Position numbers and translations under genes: made by a program
Shown here: positions 1-6,690 of the stretch, piece after piece
How the letters are laid out: each line of letters opens with the position of its first letter
Numbering within the stretch: the first letter of the stretch is position 1
Assembly (NCBI GenBank): GCA_041557595.1
Contig: JBFFGE010000227.1
Coordinates: forward strand, 1-6,753
DNA from: JAOTYV01 sp041557595
GTDB taxonomy: Bacteria > Pseudomonadota > Alphaproteobacteria > UBA8366
Direction: 5' to 3'
DNA: 6,753 nucleotides
The notes under the pieces: generated by a model
What the model was told of the DNA's origin: nothing
Databases searched by the model: none
The model's input: the letters and a program-made list of their open reading frames with translations, nothing else

Positions 1-833
1 ATGACGATCTCGGCGCTGGCCGGCACCTGCAGCGGCACGGACACGCAGTCGGTCAACTTGGTGCGCTTGCCGCGCAGCAGCCCGGCGAAATGGTACTCCG
101 ACAGCGTGTCGGGCACGGGGGTGACGGCGGCGAGCGTCGTCGCCGGGTCGGCGCCGATGACCGCGGCGACCGGCAGCGGTTCCTGCCGTTCCGCCTTCCA
201 GCGCGCGTGGTGCTGCGCGCCGCCGCGATGGGCGAGCCAGCGCATCAGGGTGGTGTCGCGGCCGGTCACCTGCATCCGGTAGATGCCGAGGTTGAAGGCG
301 TCGGTCTTGGAATCGCCGGAATTGGGACCGCGGGTCACCACCAGCGGCCAGGTGATCAGCGGCGCCGGCTCGCCGGGCCAGCAGATCTGGATCGGCAGCT
401 TGCCGAGGTCGATCTCGTCGCCTTGCCACACAACCTCCTGGCAGGGTGCGGAGGCGACGGTCTTCGGCCGCATCGCCATCGCCGATTTGAGCAGCGACAG
501 TTTCGCCATCGCGTCGCGCATGCCGCTGGGCGGCTCCGGTTGGCGCAGCGCCGCCAGGGTCTCGCCGACCGCGCGCAATTCGGACGGCGTGCGGCCGATC
601 GCGGCCGCGACGCGGGCCACCGTGCCGAACAGATTGACCAGCACCGGAAAGGCGTAGTTGCGGCTCGACTCGTCCACCACGTTTTCGAACAGCGCCGCCG
701 GTCCCTGCTCGGCGAGCAGCCGGGTCTGGATCTCCGTCATCTCCAGCACCGGCGACACCGGGGCGGTCACGCGCACCAGATCGCCGGTCTTTTCGAGCGC
801 GTCGATGAAATCGCGAAGGGAGGCGTAGGGCAT
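1..833 (-). CDS. ubiD: UbiD, 3-polyprenyl-4-hydroxybenzoate decarboxylase (partial, C-terminus cut by window edge)
   Basis: This protein decarboxylates 3-polyprenyl-4-hydroxybenzoate in ubiquinone synthesis, using the prenylated FMN cofactor made by UbiX. Reading from an ATG at 833, 277 codons are visible; full-length UbiD is close to 490-500 residues, so a little over half is present. Family hallmarks are clear: FNLGIYRMQ at 180-188, where N181 is the probable metal/prFMN ligand and R186 the conserved arginine; MRWLAHRGGAQHH at 197-209, the cofactor-binding loop; GADPATTLAAVTPVPDTLSEY at 227-247, with E246 the probable second metal ligand; and PASAEIV at the cut edge. An AGGG lies about 10 bases before the start. 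The gene reads in the same direction as the WYL regulator gene upstream, 52 bases away, so it could be co-transcribed, but it may have its own promoter. The step before it is UbiA, also in this window. Other UbiD-family decarboxylases are possible, but the match is to the ubiquinone branch. Confidence 0.93.
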   Translation of the reverse strand, partial: MPYASLRDFIDALEKTGDLVRVTAPVSPVLEMTEIQTRLLAEQGPAALFENVVDESSRNYAFPVLVNLFGTVARVAAAIGRTPSELRAVGETLAALRQPEPPSGMRDAMAKLSLLKSAMAMRPKTVASAPCQEVVWQGDEIDLGKLPIQICWPGEPAPLITWPLVVTRGPNSGDSKTDAFNLGIYRMQVTGRDTTLMRWLAHRGGAQHHARWKAERQEPLPVAAVIGADPATTLAAVTPVPDTLSEYHFAGLLRGKRTKLTDCVSVPLQVPASAEIV

Positions 834-885
834 GGCCGACACCCTAGCGCGCGCACCGCGAATGGCAAGCATGCGGGGGCCGGGA

Positions 886-1596
886 TTACTCCCGATCCGC
901 GACGCTCCCGGTCGGCGGACAGCGCTCCATGGCGCGGTAGAAATCGGCCAGCGTCTTGCCGCGTTCGGGGCGAAAGGGGTCGCCGTCGATTTCCATCCCG
1001 GCAATCCGGTCGAGCCGGAACATGCGGAAATCGTCGCGCAATTCGCACCACGCGACGAGCGTCCAAACCTTGCCCCAATACCACAGCCCGAGCGGCCGGA
1101 CCGTGCGGTCGGTCGGCCGAGCCTCCGCGTCGAGATAGGCGAGCGCGAGCCGTTGGCGCCGTTCGACCGCGTTCTCGATCGCATCGATGCGCTGGCGAAC
1201 CTCCGGCGTCATTTCCGTCGCTATTGCGTGGATTTCAATGGAGTCCGACCGGCGGTGTTCGGTCTTCGGCAGAACCGCGTCGATCTTGACGAGCGCCTCC
1301 TCGGCGGCGCGCGCCATCCTGGCGCCGCCCCAGGCGCGGATCAGCCGGGCGCCGGCAACCAGGGCAACAATTTCGTCGCGGGTGAACATCAACGGCGGCA
1401 GATCGTAGCCGTCGCGCATCAGATACCCGACGCCGGCCTCGCCATCGATCGGCACGCCGGTCGACTGGAGGTCCGAGATGTCGCGATAAATCGTGCGTTC
1501 GGAAACCTCCAGCCGTTCGGCGAGGGTCGCCGCCGTGACGAGCCGCCCGCCCCGGAGATATTGGACGATTTGGAACAGGCGGTCGGCGCGGCGCAT
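886..1596 (-). CDS. YafY-type HTH-WYL transcriptional regulator
   Basis: This is a DNA-binding transcription factor of 236 residues, the usual size for YafY/DeoR-like WYL regulators. The N-terminal winged helix-turn-helix spans about residues 3-58, with the probable recognition helix at SERTIYRDI (33-41). The C-terminal WYL domain spans about 130-205, with RPLGLWYWGKVWTLVAWC (167-184) and RDDFRMFRLDRI (187-198), the conserved arginine-rich half thought to bind ligand. The ATG at 1596 follows the VOC stop by 10 bases. Its Shine-Dalgarno AGGA (1604-1607, minus strand) touches the VOC stop codon, so the two genes should be translated from one message. The arrangement of regulator plus VOC protein is common for this family, and the regulator probably controls its own operon through a site upstream of the VOC gene. 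The ligand cannot be told from the sequence. Confidence 0.9.
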   Translation of the reverse strand: MRRADRLFQIVQYLRGGRLVTAATLAERLEVSERTIYRDISDLQSTGVPIDGEAGVGYLMRDGYDLPPLMFTRDEIVALVAGARLIRAWGGARMARAAEEALVKIDAVLPKTEHRRSDSIEIHAIATEMTPEVRQRIDAIENAVERRQRLALAYLDAEARPTDRTVRPLGLWYWGKVWTLVAWCELRDDFRMFRLDRIAGMEIDGDPFRPERGKTLADFYRAMERCPPTGSVADRE

Positions 1597-1606
1597 GGAT
1601 TAATCC

Positions 1607-1978
1607 TCAGTTCGAGAAGATGCCGATCGAATTGCCGTCCGGGTCCAGGCAATAGGCGAACCGCCCGGCCGGTATGGAAATCGCATCCGACAATACCTGT
1701 CCGCCGGCATCTTTTACGCGCTCTATTGCGTCCTCCAGGGTACCCGGGCAGGCGAAATGAACCGTCGGGCCGCTCCCCGCCGGCGCCGGTTTGCCGGGAT
1801 AGAGATGACCGGCGGCGGCCGCCGGGTCTGCCGCGGGAAACACGGCCATCGGGTTGGGACCACTATCGTCGGTCTTCATGTCGATGTCGAAAACCTTGTT
1901 GTAGAAGACGATGGCGCGGTCCAAGTCGGTGACCGGAATTTCGGCCCAGACGGTGAAGTTTGGGGGTGTGGAAGTCAT
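1607..1978 (-). CDS. VOC (glyoxalase/bleomycin-resistance fold) family protein
   Basis: This is a 123-residue single-chain vicinal-oxygen-chelate protein with two beta-alpha-beta-beta-beta halves, about residues 7-62 and 70-122. Recognisable blocks are AEIPVTDLDRAIVFYNKVF (12-30), SGPNPMAVF (39-47), GHLYPGKPAP (58-67), TVHFACPGTLEDAIERV (72-88) and GRFAYCLDPDGNSIGIF (105-121). E13, H58, H75 and D112 lie where VOC proteins often carry metal or substrate ligands, but I cannot assign the reaction. VOC enzymes include lyases, dioxygenases and thiol transferases. A longer reading from an upstream ATG is possible, but the ATG at 1978 is preferred because GGAGAG (1984-1989, minus strand) sits 5 bases before it and the family normally starts just before the first beta strand. 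It is the first gene of an operon with the WYL regulator and is divergent from the gene at 2136. Confidence 0.88.
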   Translation of the reverse strand: MTSTPPNFTVWAEIPVTDLDRAIVFYNKVFDIDMKTDDSGPNPMAVFPAADPAAAAGHLYPGKPAPAGSGPTVHFACPGTLEDAIERVKDAGGQVLSDAISIPAGRFAYCLDPDGNSIGIFSN

Positions 1979-2024
1979 TGAAACTCTCCAGTGCGGTTGG
2001 TATCGCCGCGATCCTCGCACAGGC

Positions 2025-2048
2025 CTCCTGACAGCGTTTTGTCAGGAG
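2025..2048. promoter_or_regulatory. Perfect 9-bp inverted repeat, possible operator in the divergent spacer
   Basis: CTCCTGACA (2025-2033) and TGTCAGGAG (2040-2048) are perfect inverted arms separated by 6 bases (GCGTTT). The centre lies about 60 bases upstream of the VOC start and about 100 bases upstream of the plus-strand gene. The CTGACA in the minus-strand reading resembles a -35 box, so a protein bound here could block the VOC/WYL promoter. No convincing -10 was found in either direction. I infer that the WYL regulator binds here because dimeric regulators commonly bind palindromes next to their own operon. A hairpin in a leader RNA is the alternative. There is no T-run on either side to suggest a terminator. 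Confidence 0.5.
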
Positions 2049-2135
2049 CGATCGGGTTTCTCGCGCCGGTCGCGCCCGGCCATATGGTGCGATATCCCGG
2101 ATCGATGGCGTTTACAGCGGCCCGGGCGCAATGCC

Positions 2136-2882
2136 ATGGTGCGCGCCATGGAAATCAGCGCAGAAGACATTTCGGCCCGGCTGGCGCGGGCCCGGGACTA
2201 TCCCTATTTCGTGCCGGACCGCTCCTATACCTGGCGCGGCGGGCAGTCGGATGCGATGGCGGTGTCGCCCTTCGATCCGGCGCTGGCGGAGGGGCGGACG
2301 CCGGTGCTCGCGGTCGGATCGAACCAGTCGCCGCAACAGCTCGCCCGCAAATACGGCGCCGACAGCGAACACGCGATTCCGGTGCAGCGCGCAACGCTGC
2401 GGGATTTCGACGTGGTTTATGCATCGCACATCAGCCGGTATGGCGCGGTTCCGGCGATGCTGCAGCGCGCGCCCGGCGTTGCCGTGACGCTGTTCGTGAC
2501 CTGGCTGGACGACCGGCAGCTCGACGTCATGCATGCAACCGAAGGCAATTATCATTTCGCCGAGATCGCCGACATCGAGCTGGCCCTGGAAGGCGGTGCG
2601 GCGCGCGACGCGGTCTTTCTCTATGTCGCGCAGCTCGGTCACCTTGTGCGCGACGGTGCCGCGACGGGATTGCGCGCCGTCCCGGCGCAGGGGCGGAAGA
2701 ATGGCGAGAGCACGACCGCCGACATGTTGCGCCACGTGCAGGATCGTCTCGGAGTCGGCGGCGATCACGATGCGTTCGTGCTGCGGCTAGTCGAGGATGA
2801 GGGATATCGCCGCGAGTGTATCGCCCGGCTCTCCGAGGATTCGGTGCCGTTCGACTATCCGTTCCGAATTTTGGGCCCATGA
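2136..2882 (+). CDS. Conserved-looking protein of unknown function with weak gamma-glutamylcyclotransferase-like features
   Basis: I do not recognise this 248-residue protein with certainty. It looks soluble: there is no signal peptide and no membrane segment. Some features recall the gamma-glutamylcyclotransferase (GGCT/AIG2) fold. TPVLAVGSNQSPQQL (55-69) resembles the glycine-rich GSN substrate loop. FDVVYASHISRYGAVPAML (91-109) and GVAVTLFVTWLDDRQLDVM (114-132) look like the following strands. ATEGNYHFAEI (134-144) places E136 roughly where the catalytic glutamate of that fold would be. The match is partial, the protein is longer than typical GGCTs, and the acidic C-terminus (about 200-248) has no assignment. 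The start is uncertain: ATGs at 2136 and 2148 are both in frame and neither has a good ribosome binding site, although a weak GGTG precedes 2148. The gene ends 16 bases from the convergent methyltransferase gene. gshA lies 2.4 kb away, which fits a gamma-glutamyl role but does not prove one. Confidence 0.75.
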   Translation: MVRAMEISAEDISARLARARDYPYFVPDRSYTWRGGQSDAMAVSPFDPALAEGRTPVLAVGSNQSPQQLARKYGADSEHAIPVQRATLRDFDVVYASHISRYGAVPAMLQRAPGVAVTLFVTWLDDRQLDVMHATEGNYHFAEIADIELALEGGAARDAVFLYVAQLGHLVRDGAATGLRAVPAQGRKNGESTTADMLRHVQDRLGVGGDHDAFVLRLVEDEGYRRECIARLSEDSVPFDYPFRILGP

Positions 2883-2898
2883 GCCGCGCGGGCATCCG

Positions 2899-3546
2899 CT
2901 ACACGAACTGCCACACCACGGCGTTGCGGACATCGGTATCTTCCAGCTCGCGGGTCGTCTTGACGGCGTAGCGGATCACCCATTCGAGTCCCTGTTTCGG
3001 CAGGTAGGTGCGGCCCGGATCGCCCATCAGCACGGTGACGCCGCTTTCCGACAGCAAGCGCAACCAGGCTTCGACCCGCTCGGCAAGCGGACGCTCGTAG
3101 CAAATATCGCCGGCGAGCACGACATCCCAATGTCCGCGCTCGTCGATCAGGTCGCGTCCGATGGCGGTCACCGTCACGTCGTTTGCCGCCGCATTGTAGG
3201 CGATGGCCGCGACCGCATAGGGATCGATATCCGATGCGGTGACCTGGGCGGCGCCGGACTTGGCGGCCGCGATGGCGACGATGCCGCTGCCGCTGGCGAA
3301 ATCGAGCACCCTCTTGCCGGCGACGATTTCCGGATTGTCGAGAATATACCGCGCGATAGCCTGCCCTCCGGCCCAGGCGAACGCCCAATAGGGCGGCGGC
3401 AATCCGAGCGCGGCCAGGTCGGCCTCGGTCGCGTGCCACAGAGGCACCAATTCCGTGGCCAGGGATAGGGTAATTTCCGGGATCAGCGGCGCTTGTTCGG
3501 GCGCGGTGTTCTTGCGAATGAAATCGGCGGGATCCAGGTCAGACAC
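2899..3546 (-). CDS. Class I SAM-dependent methyltransferase, METTL20/ETFBKMT-like (probable ETF-beta lysine methyltransferase)
   Basis: This 215-residue protein matches the seven-beta-strand methyltransferase family that trimethylates lysines on the beta subunit of electron-transfer flavoprotein. PPYWAFAWAGGQAIARYILDN (51-71) is close to the corresponding block of human ETFBKMT. VLDFASGSGIVAIAAAKSGA (80-99) is SAM-binding motif I, and SDIDPYA (105-111) holds the acidic residue that binds the SAM ribose. AGDICYERPLA (145-155) is the family's D-x-x-Y post-II motif, and MGDPGRTYLP (174-183) is a further shared block. The start is a GTG at 3546 that overlaps the ubiA stop by 8 bases (GTGTCTGA), which suggests translational coupling to ubiA. 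There is no strong Shine-Dalgarno. Bacterial members are known in Agrobacterium. Related ribosomal or other protein methyltransferases (PrmA or Nnt1 type) are the alternatives, but the PYWA and GDPGR blocks favour the ETF-beta group. Confidence 0.82.
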   Translation of the reverse strand: MSDLDPADFIRKNTAPEQAPLIPEITLSLATELVPLWHATEADLAALGLPPPYWAFAWAGGQAIARYILDNPEIVAGKRVLDFASGSGIVAIAAAKSGAAQVTASDIDPYAVAAIAYNAAANDVTVTAIGRDLIDERGHWDVVLAGDICYERPLAERVEAWLRLLSESGVTVLMGDPGRTYLPKQGLEWVIRYAVKTTRELEDTDVRNAVVWQFV

Positions 3547-4489
3547 TGGTAACGCCGCTCGAGACGATCGCGGCGAAAACCAGAAGCCCGGCTTCCCGGT
3601 TCGATTTGAACCGCGCCAGGCAATCGGCGGGATCGTCCAGCTTGACGCGTGCCGCCTGTCCGGCGAGGTGCAGCGCCGCCAGCAACAACAGGATATAGGC
3701 GGGCCAGCGCACCCCGGCGGTCAGGAAGGCGGCGTCGAGCAGAACCACTGCGACGCCATAGAATATCCAGAGCCAGATGCCGGTCCGGTCGCCAAGCTTG
3801 AGCGCGGAGGATTTGACCCCGATCAGGACATCGTCCTCCTTGTCCTGATGGGCGTAGATCGTGTCGTAGCCGAGCGTCCAGAAAAATCCCGCCGCATACA
3901 GCAGGATCGCCGGCAATTCTAGCGAACCGGTGACCGCGGCCCAGCCGACCAGCGCGCCCCAATTGAAGGTGAGGCCGAGGAACGCCTGGGGCCAGTAGGT
4001 GATGCGCTTCATCAGCGGATAGATCGCCACCAGAACCAGCGAGGCGGAGGCCAGCAGGATGGTGAAGGTGTTGAAGAACGACAGGATCGCCAACCCGGCG
4101 AGCAGCTGCAGGGCGAGAAAGACATAGGCGCCGCGCAGGCTCACCGCGCCGCTCGGCAGGGGCCGGGTTGCCGTCCGGGCCACCTTGGCGTCGAAATCCC
4201 GGTCGAGGATGTCGTTCCAGGTGCAGCCGGCGCCACGCATCACCAGCGATCCGATCGCGAACAGCACCGCATAGAACAGCGAATCCCACGGGTCCGGCCC
4301 GACCACCGAGACGGTGGCCAGCGCCAGCCCCCACCAGCAGGGGATCAGCAGCAGCCAGGTGCCGATCGGCCGGTCGATTCGCGCCAGCCGCAGATAGGGG
4401 CGGCTCCAGGCGGGTGCGCCCTGGTCGAGCCAATCGCCGGCCTGAATGTCGCTGCGCGCGTCGTTGGACGTGTCGTCGGGCTCTGGCAT
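3539..4489 (-). CDS. ubiA: UbiA, 4-hydroxybenzoate polyprenyltransferase
   Basis: This integral membrane enzyme attaches the polyprenyl tail to 4-hydroxybenzoate, the committed membrane step of ubiquinone synthesis. It has 316 residues, normal for the family. After a polar N-terminus (1-32) come several hydrophobic helices, visible at about 43-63, 71-86, 120-137, 140-158, 170-187, 193-207, 237-257 and 262-280. The two aspartate-rich prenyl-diphosphate/magnesium motifs are present: NDILDRDFD (92-100) followed by KVARTATRP, and YAHQDKEDD (212-220). The family signature RIDRPIGTWLLLIPCWW is at 37-53. The ATG at 4489 is the only sensible start because an in-frame TAG lies 3 bases upstream and no later Met precedes the first helix. 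No good Shine-Dalgarno is seen; a GGAG is 15 bases away. The downstream methyltransferase overlaps its end. It is divergent from rsmE across 50 bases. Confidence 0.96.
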   Translation of the reverse strand: MPEPDDTSNDARSDIQAGDWLDQGAPAWSRPYLRLARIDRPIGTWLLLIPCWWGLALATVSVVGPDPWDSLFYAVLFAIGSLVMRGAGCTWNDILDRDFDAKVARTATRPLPSGAVSLRGAYVFLALQLLAGLAILSFFNTFTILLASASLVLVAIYPLMKRITYWPQAFLGLTFNWGALVGWAAVTGSLELPAILLYAAGFFWTLGYDTIYAHQDKEDDVLIGVKSSALKLGDRTGIWLWIFYGVAVVLLDAAFLTAGVRWPAYILLLLAALHLAGQAARVKLDDPADCLARFKSNREAGLLVFAAIVSSGVTSV

Positions 4490-4539
4490 GGGCTAATCTT
4501 GTCGCTCCGGCGTGGTGGGCTCAAACAAGGGAAATCCCG

Positions 4540-5301
4540 ATGCGCGAAAATGCGCGGGTACGGCTTTTCGTACAAGATGATTTACGCAACGGTGCGACGA
4601 TCGGCGTATCGGCCGGGCAAGCGCATTACTTGCGCCATGTGATGCGCCGCGAGCGCGGCGATCCGGTGCTGCTGTTCAATGGCCGCGACGGCGAATGGCG
4701 CGGCCGGGTCGACGGTTTCGGGCGCGGCTGGTGTTCGGTCGCGCTCGAGGCGTGCGTCCGGCCGCAGACGGCGGAAGCCGACTTATGGCTGCTGTTCGCG
4801 CCGATCAAGCGGGCCCCGCTGGATTTTATGGTGCAGAAAGCGGTCGAACTCGGCGTTTCGTCGTTGCGGCCGGTCTTCACCCGACATACCGACGTCACTC
4901 GGGTCAATACGGACCGGCTGCACGCCAATGTTGCGGAATCAGCCGAGCAATGCGGCCGCCTGACACTGCCGGAAGTGGCGTTGCCGCGGAAATTGGCGGA
5001 AGCCCTGTCGGATTGGCCGGACGGACGGCGGCTTTTGGTGTGCGCCGAATCCGGCGCCGCGCCGCCATTGGATGCGATCTTGCAGGCGGCGCGCGCAGAC
5101 GATGTTCCCGATTGTGCTTGGGCGTTTCTGGTCGGGCCGGAAGGCGGCTTCGCGCCATCGGAACTTGACGGATTCAGGAAACTGCCCTTTCTTACGCCGG
5201 TAAGTCTGGGACCGCGTATCCTTCGCACGGAAACCGCAGCCATCGCCGCGCTGGCTTGCTGGCAGTCGGCCCTGGGTGACTGGCATTCCGAACGCCCCTG
5301 A
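4540..5301 (+). CDS. rsmE: RsmE, 16S rRNA (uracil-1498-N3)-methyltransferase
   Basis: RsmE methylates N3 of U1498 in 16S rRNA of the assembled 30S subunit using SAM. The 253-residue length fits the family. The N-terminal PUA-like domain contains AHYLRHVMRRERGD (28-41) and LFNGRDGEWRG (45-55). The C-terminal SPOUT domain carries FMVQKAVELGVSSLRPV (96-112), ESAEQCGRLTLPEV (133-146), FLVGPEGGFAPSEL (196-209) and SLGPRILRTETAAIAAL (222-238), the last two forming the trefoil-knot SAM site. The reading frame is open further upstream, but the ATG at 4540 is chosen because AAGGGA (4527-4532) precedes it by 7 bases and the N-terminus matches the family. gshA follows after 21 bases, so the two are probably one transcript. 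Confidence 0.95.
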   Translation: MRENARVRLFVQDDLRNGATIGVSAGQAHYLRHVMRRERGDPVLLFNGRDGEWRGRVDGFGRGWCSVALEACVRPQTAEADLWLLFAPIKRAPLDFMVQKAVELGVSSLRPVFTRHTDVTRVNTDRLHANVAESAEQCGRLTLPEVALPRKLAEALSDWPDGRRLLVCAESGAAPPLDAILQAARADDVPDCAWAFLVGPEGGFAPSELDGFRKLPFLTPVSLGPRILRTETAAIAALACWQSALGDWHSERP

Positions 5302-5322
5302 ACCATCGAAGGCACGAGCACC

Positions 5323-6690
5323 ATGTCCGCACCCTCCGACGCTGCCGGCGAGCCGGTGACCACCAAGGCGCAGCTCGTCACCTATATGGAGGGCGGCAAC
5401 AAGCCACGCGAAAACTGGCGGATCGGAACCGAACACGAAAAGTTCGTGTACGACCGCAACGATTACCGCGCGCTGCCCTATGACGGCGAACCGGGTATTC
5501 GGGCGCTGCTCACCGGCATGCAGCGGTTCGGCTGGGAGCCGATTTGCGAGGGCGGCAATGTCATCGCGTTGCGCGAATCGGGCGGCGGTTCCGTGACCCT
5601 GGAGCCGGGCGGGCAATTCGAGCTGTCCGGCGCGCCGCTGGAAAATATTCATCAAACCTGCAACGAAGTGCATACCCATCTCGATCAGGTGCGCGCGGTA
5701 TGCGACGAAATCGGCGCCGGCGTGCTGGGCCACGGATTCAATCCGAAATGGCGGCGCGAGGACATCGGCTGGATGCCGAAAGGGCGTTACAAGATCATGC
5801 GCGACTACATGCCGAAAAAGGGCAAGCTGGGTCATGACATGATGCTGCGCACCTGCACCGTCCAGGTGAATCTCGACTTCTCCTCGGAAGCCGACATGGT
5901 GCGCAAGATGCGGGTCGGCGTCGCCTTGCAGCCCCTCGTCACGGCGCTGTTCGCCAATTCGCCGTTTACCGAAGGCAAACCGAACGGTTTTCTCAGCTAC
6001 CGCAGCCATGTCTGGACCGATACGGATCCGGACCGGTGCGGCATGCTGCCCTTTGTCTTCGACGACGATTTCGGCTTCGAACGCTGGGTCGACTATCTGC
6101 TCGATGTTCCGATGTATTTTCTCTATAGGGACGGCAAATATATCGACGTTTCCGGACGATCCTTCCGCGATTTCATGGCCGGCCGGCTGGCGGGCCATGA
6201 GGGGGAATGCCCGACCATGAGCGACTGGTCCGATCAGTTGACCATGCCGTTCCCGGAGGTTCGCCTGAAGCGCTTCATCGAGATGCGCGGCGCCGATGCG
6301 GGTCCCTGGGCCCGGCTGTGCGCCTTGCCCGCCCTGTGGGTCGGGCTGATGTATGACGACGCGGCGCTGGATGCGGCCTGGGACCTTTGCAAGGATTGGA
6401 CGGTGGAGGAAATGGAGGCCCTGCGCGACGGCGTGCCCCGCCAGGCGCTCAAGACGCCGTTCCGCGGCAAGACGCTGCAGCCGATTGCCCGCGATGTGGT
6501 GGAGATTGCCGTGCAGGGCTTGAAAGGCCGTGCCATTCCCGACCGTGCCTATCGCGACGAAGCGCCCTATCTCGAGGAATTGCAGGAAATCGCCGACACC
6601 GGCATTTCCCCGGCCGAACGGTTGCTCGAAAAATACGAGACCGAATGGCAGGGCGATATTGACCAGCTTTACCGGGAAATGTCGTATTAG
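5323..6690 (+). CDS. gshA: Glutamate-cysteine ligase, plant/alphaproteobacterial type
   Basis: This enzyme joins glutamate and cysteine with ATP to give gamma-glutamylcysteine, the first and usually rate-setting step of glutathione synthesis in the cytosol. The 455-residue protein belongs to the GCS2 family found in plants and alphaproteobacteria, not the enterobacterial GshA family. Diagnostic stretches are WRIGTEHEKFVYD (32-44), the active-site glutamates; EPGGQFELSGAPL (94-106); GFNPKWRREDIGWMPKGRYK (138-157); RTCTVQVNLDF (176-186); ANSPFTEGKPNGFLSYRSHVW (211-231); and DVSGRSFRDFM (275-285). Cysteines occur at 75, 113, 127, 178, 239, 296, 333 and 356. Plant homologues are redox-regulated by disulfides, but I cannot say whether an equivalent pair exists here. 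The ATG at 5323 has GAAGG (5308-5312) 10 bases upstream. The gene follows rsmE by 21 bases. No terminator hairpin is obvious in the 63 bases after the stop. Confidence 0.96.
   Translation: MSAPSDAAGEPVTTKAQLVTYMEGGNKPRENWRIGTEHEKFVYDRNDYRALPYDGEPGIRALLTGMQRFGWEPICEGGNVIALRESGGGSVTLEPGGQFELSGAPLENIHQTCNEVHTHLDQVRAVCDEIGAGVLGHGFNPKWRREDIGWMPKGRYKIMRDYMPKKGKLGHDMMLRTCTVQVNLDFSSEADMVRKMRVGVALQPLVTALFANSPFTEGKPNGFLSYRSHVWTDTDPDRCGMLPFVFDDDFGFERWVDYLLDVPMYFLYRDGKYIDVSGRSFRDFMAGRLAGHEGECPTMSDWSDQLTMPFPEVRLKRFIEMRGADAGPWARLCALPALWVGLMYDDAALDAAWDLCKDWTVEEMEALRDGVPRQALKTPFRGKTLQPIARDVVEIAVQGLKGRAIPDRAYRDEAPYLEELQEIADTGISPAERLLEKYETEWQGDIDQLYREMSY

Noticed and set aside
881..894. CGGGA-TTAC-TCCCG inverted repeat over the WYL regulator stop, considered as a terminator
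   Set aside because: The stem is only 5 bp and no T-run follows it on either strand.
1042..1078. WTL instead of WYL in the signature triad of the regulator (residues 178-180)
   Set aside because: Tyr to Thr at this position is common in YafY-type members and is not a sign of loss of function.
90..1932. Long plus-strand open frames (90-1289 and 832-1932) opposite ubiD, the WYL regulator and the VOC gene
   Set aside because: Their translations are arginine-, alanine- and glycine-rich without recognisable motifs, and they lie antisense to well-supported genes. They are what high GC with strong third-position bias produces.
1979..2020. Longer VOC protein starting at 2020
   Set aside because: The extra 14 residues have no family counterpart, and a GGAGAG sits at ideal distance before the ATG at 1978.
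2873..2898. GGGCCC and GCCC/GGGC matches in the convergent gap, considered as a bidirectional terminator
   Set aside because: The stems are 4 bp or less with a long loop and no T-tracts; this much matching is expected by chance in GC-rich sequence.
4168..4539. N-terminal extension of rsmE to an ATG at 4168
   Set aside because: It would overlap the ubiA coding region, its translation is low-complexity, and the ATG at 4540 has a good ribosome binding site and family-consistent length.
4540..4556. Direct repeat of ATGCGCG at the rsmE start with a second ATG at 4550
   Set aside because: The second ATG is out of frame and the 7-base repeat is likely chance.
4939..6198. Long minus-strand open frame (419 residues) opposite gshA and rsmE
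   Set aside because: It covers strongly identified genes on the other strand and shows no domain signature of its own, so it is best read as a codon-bias shadow.
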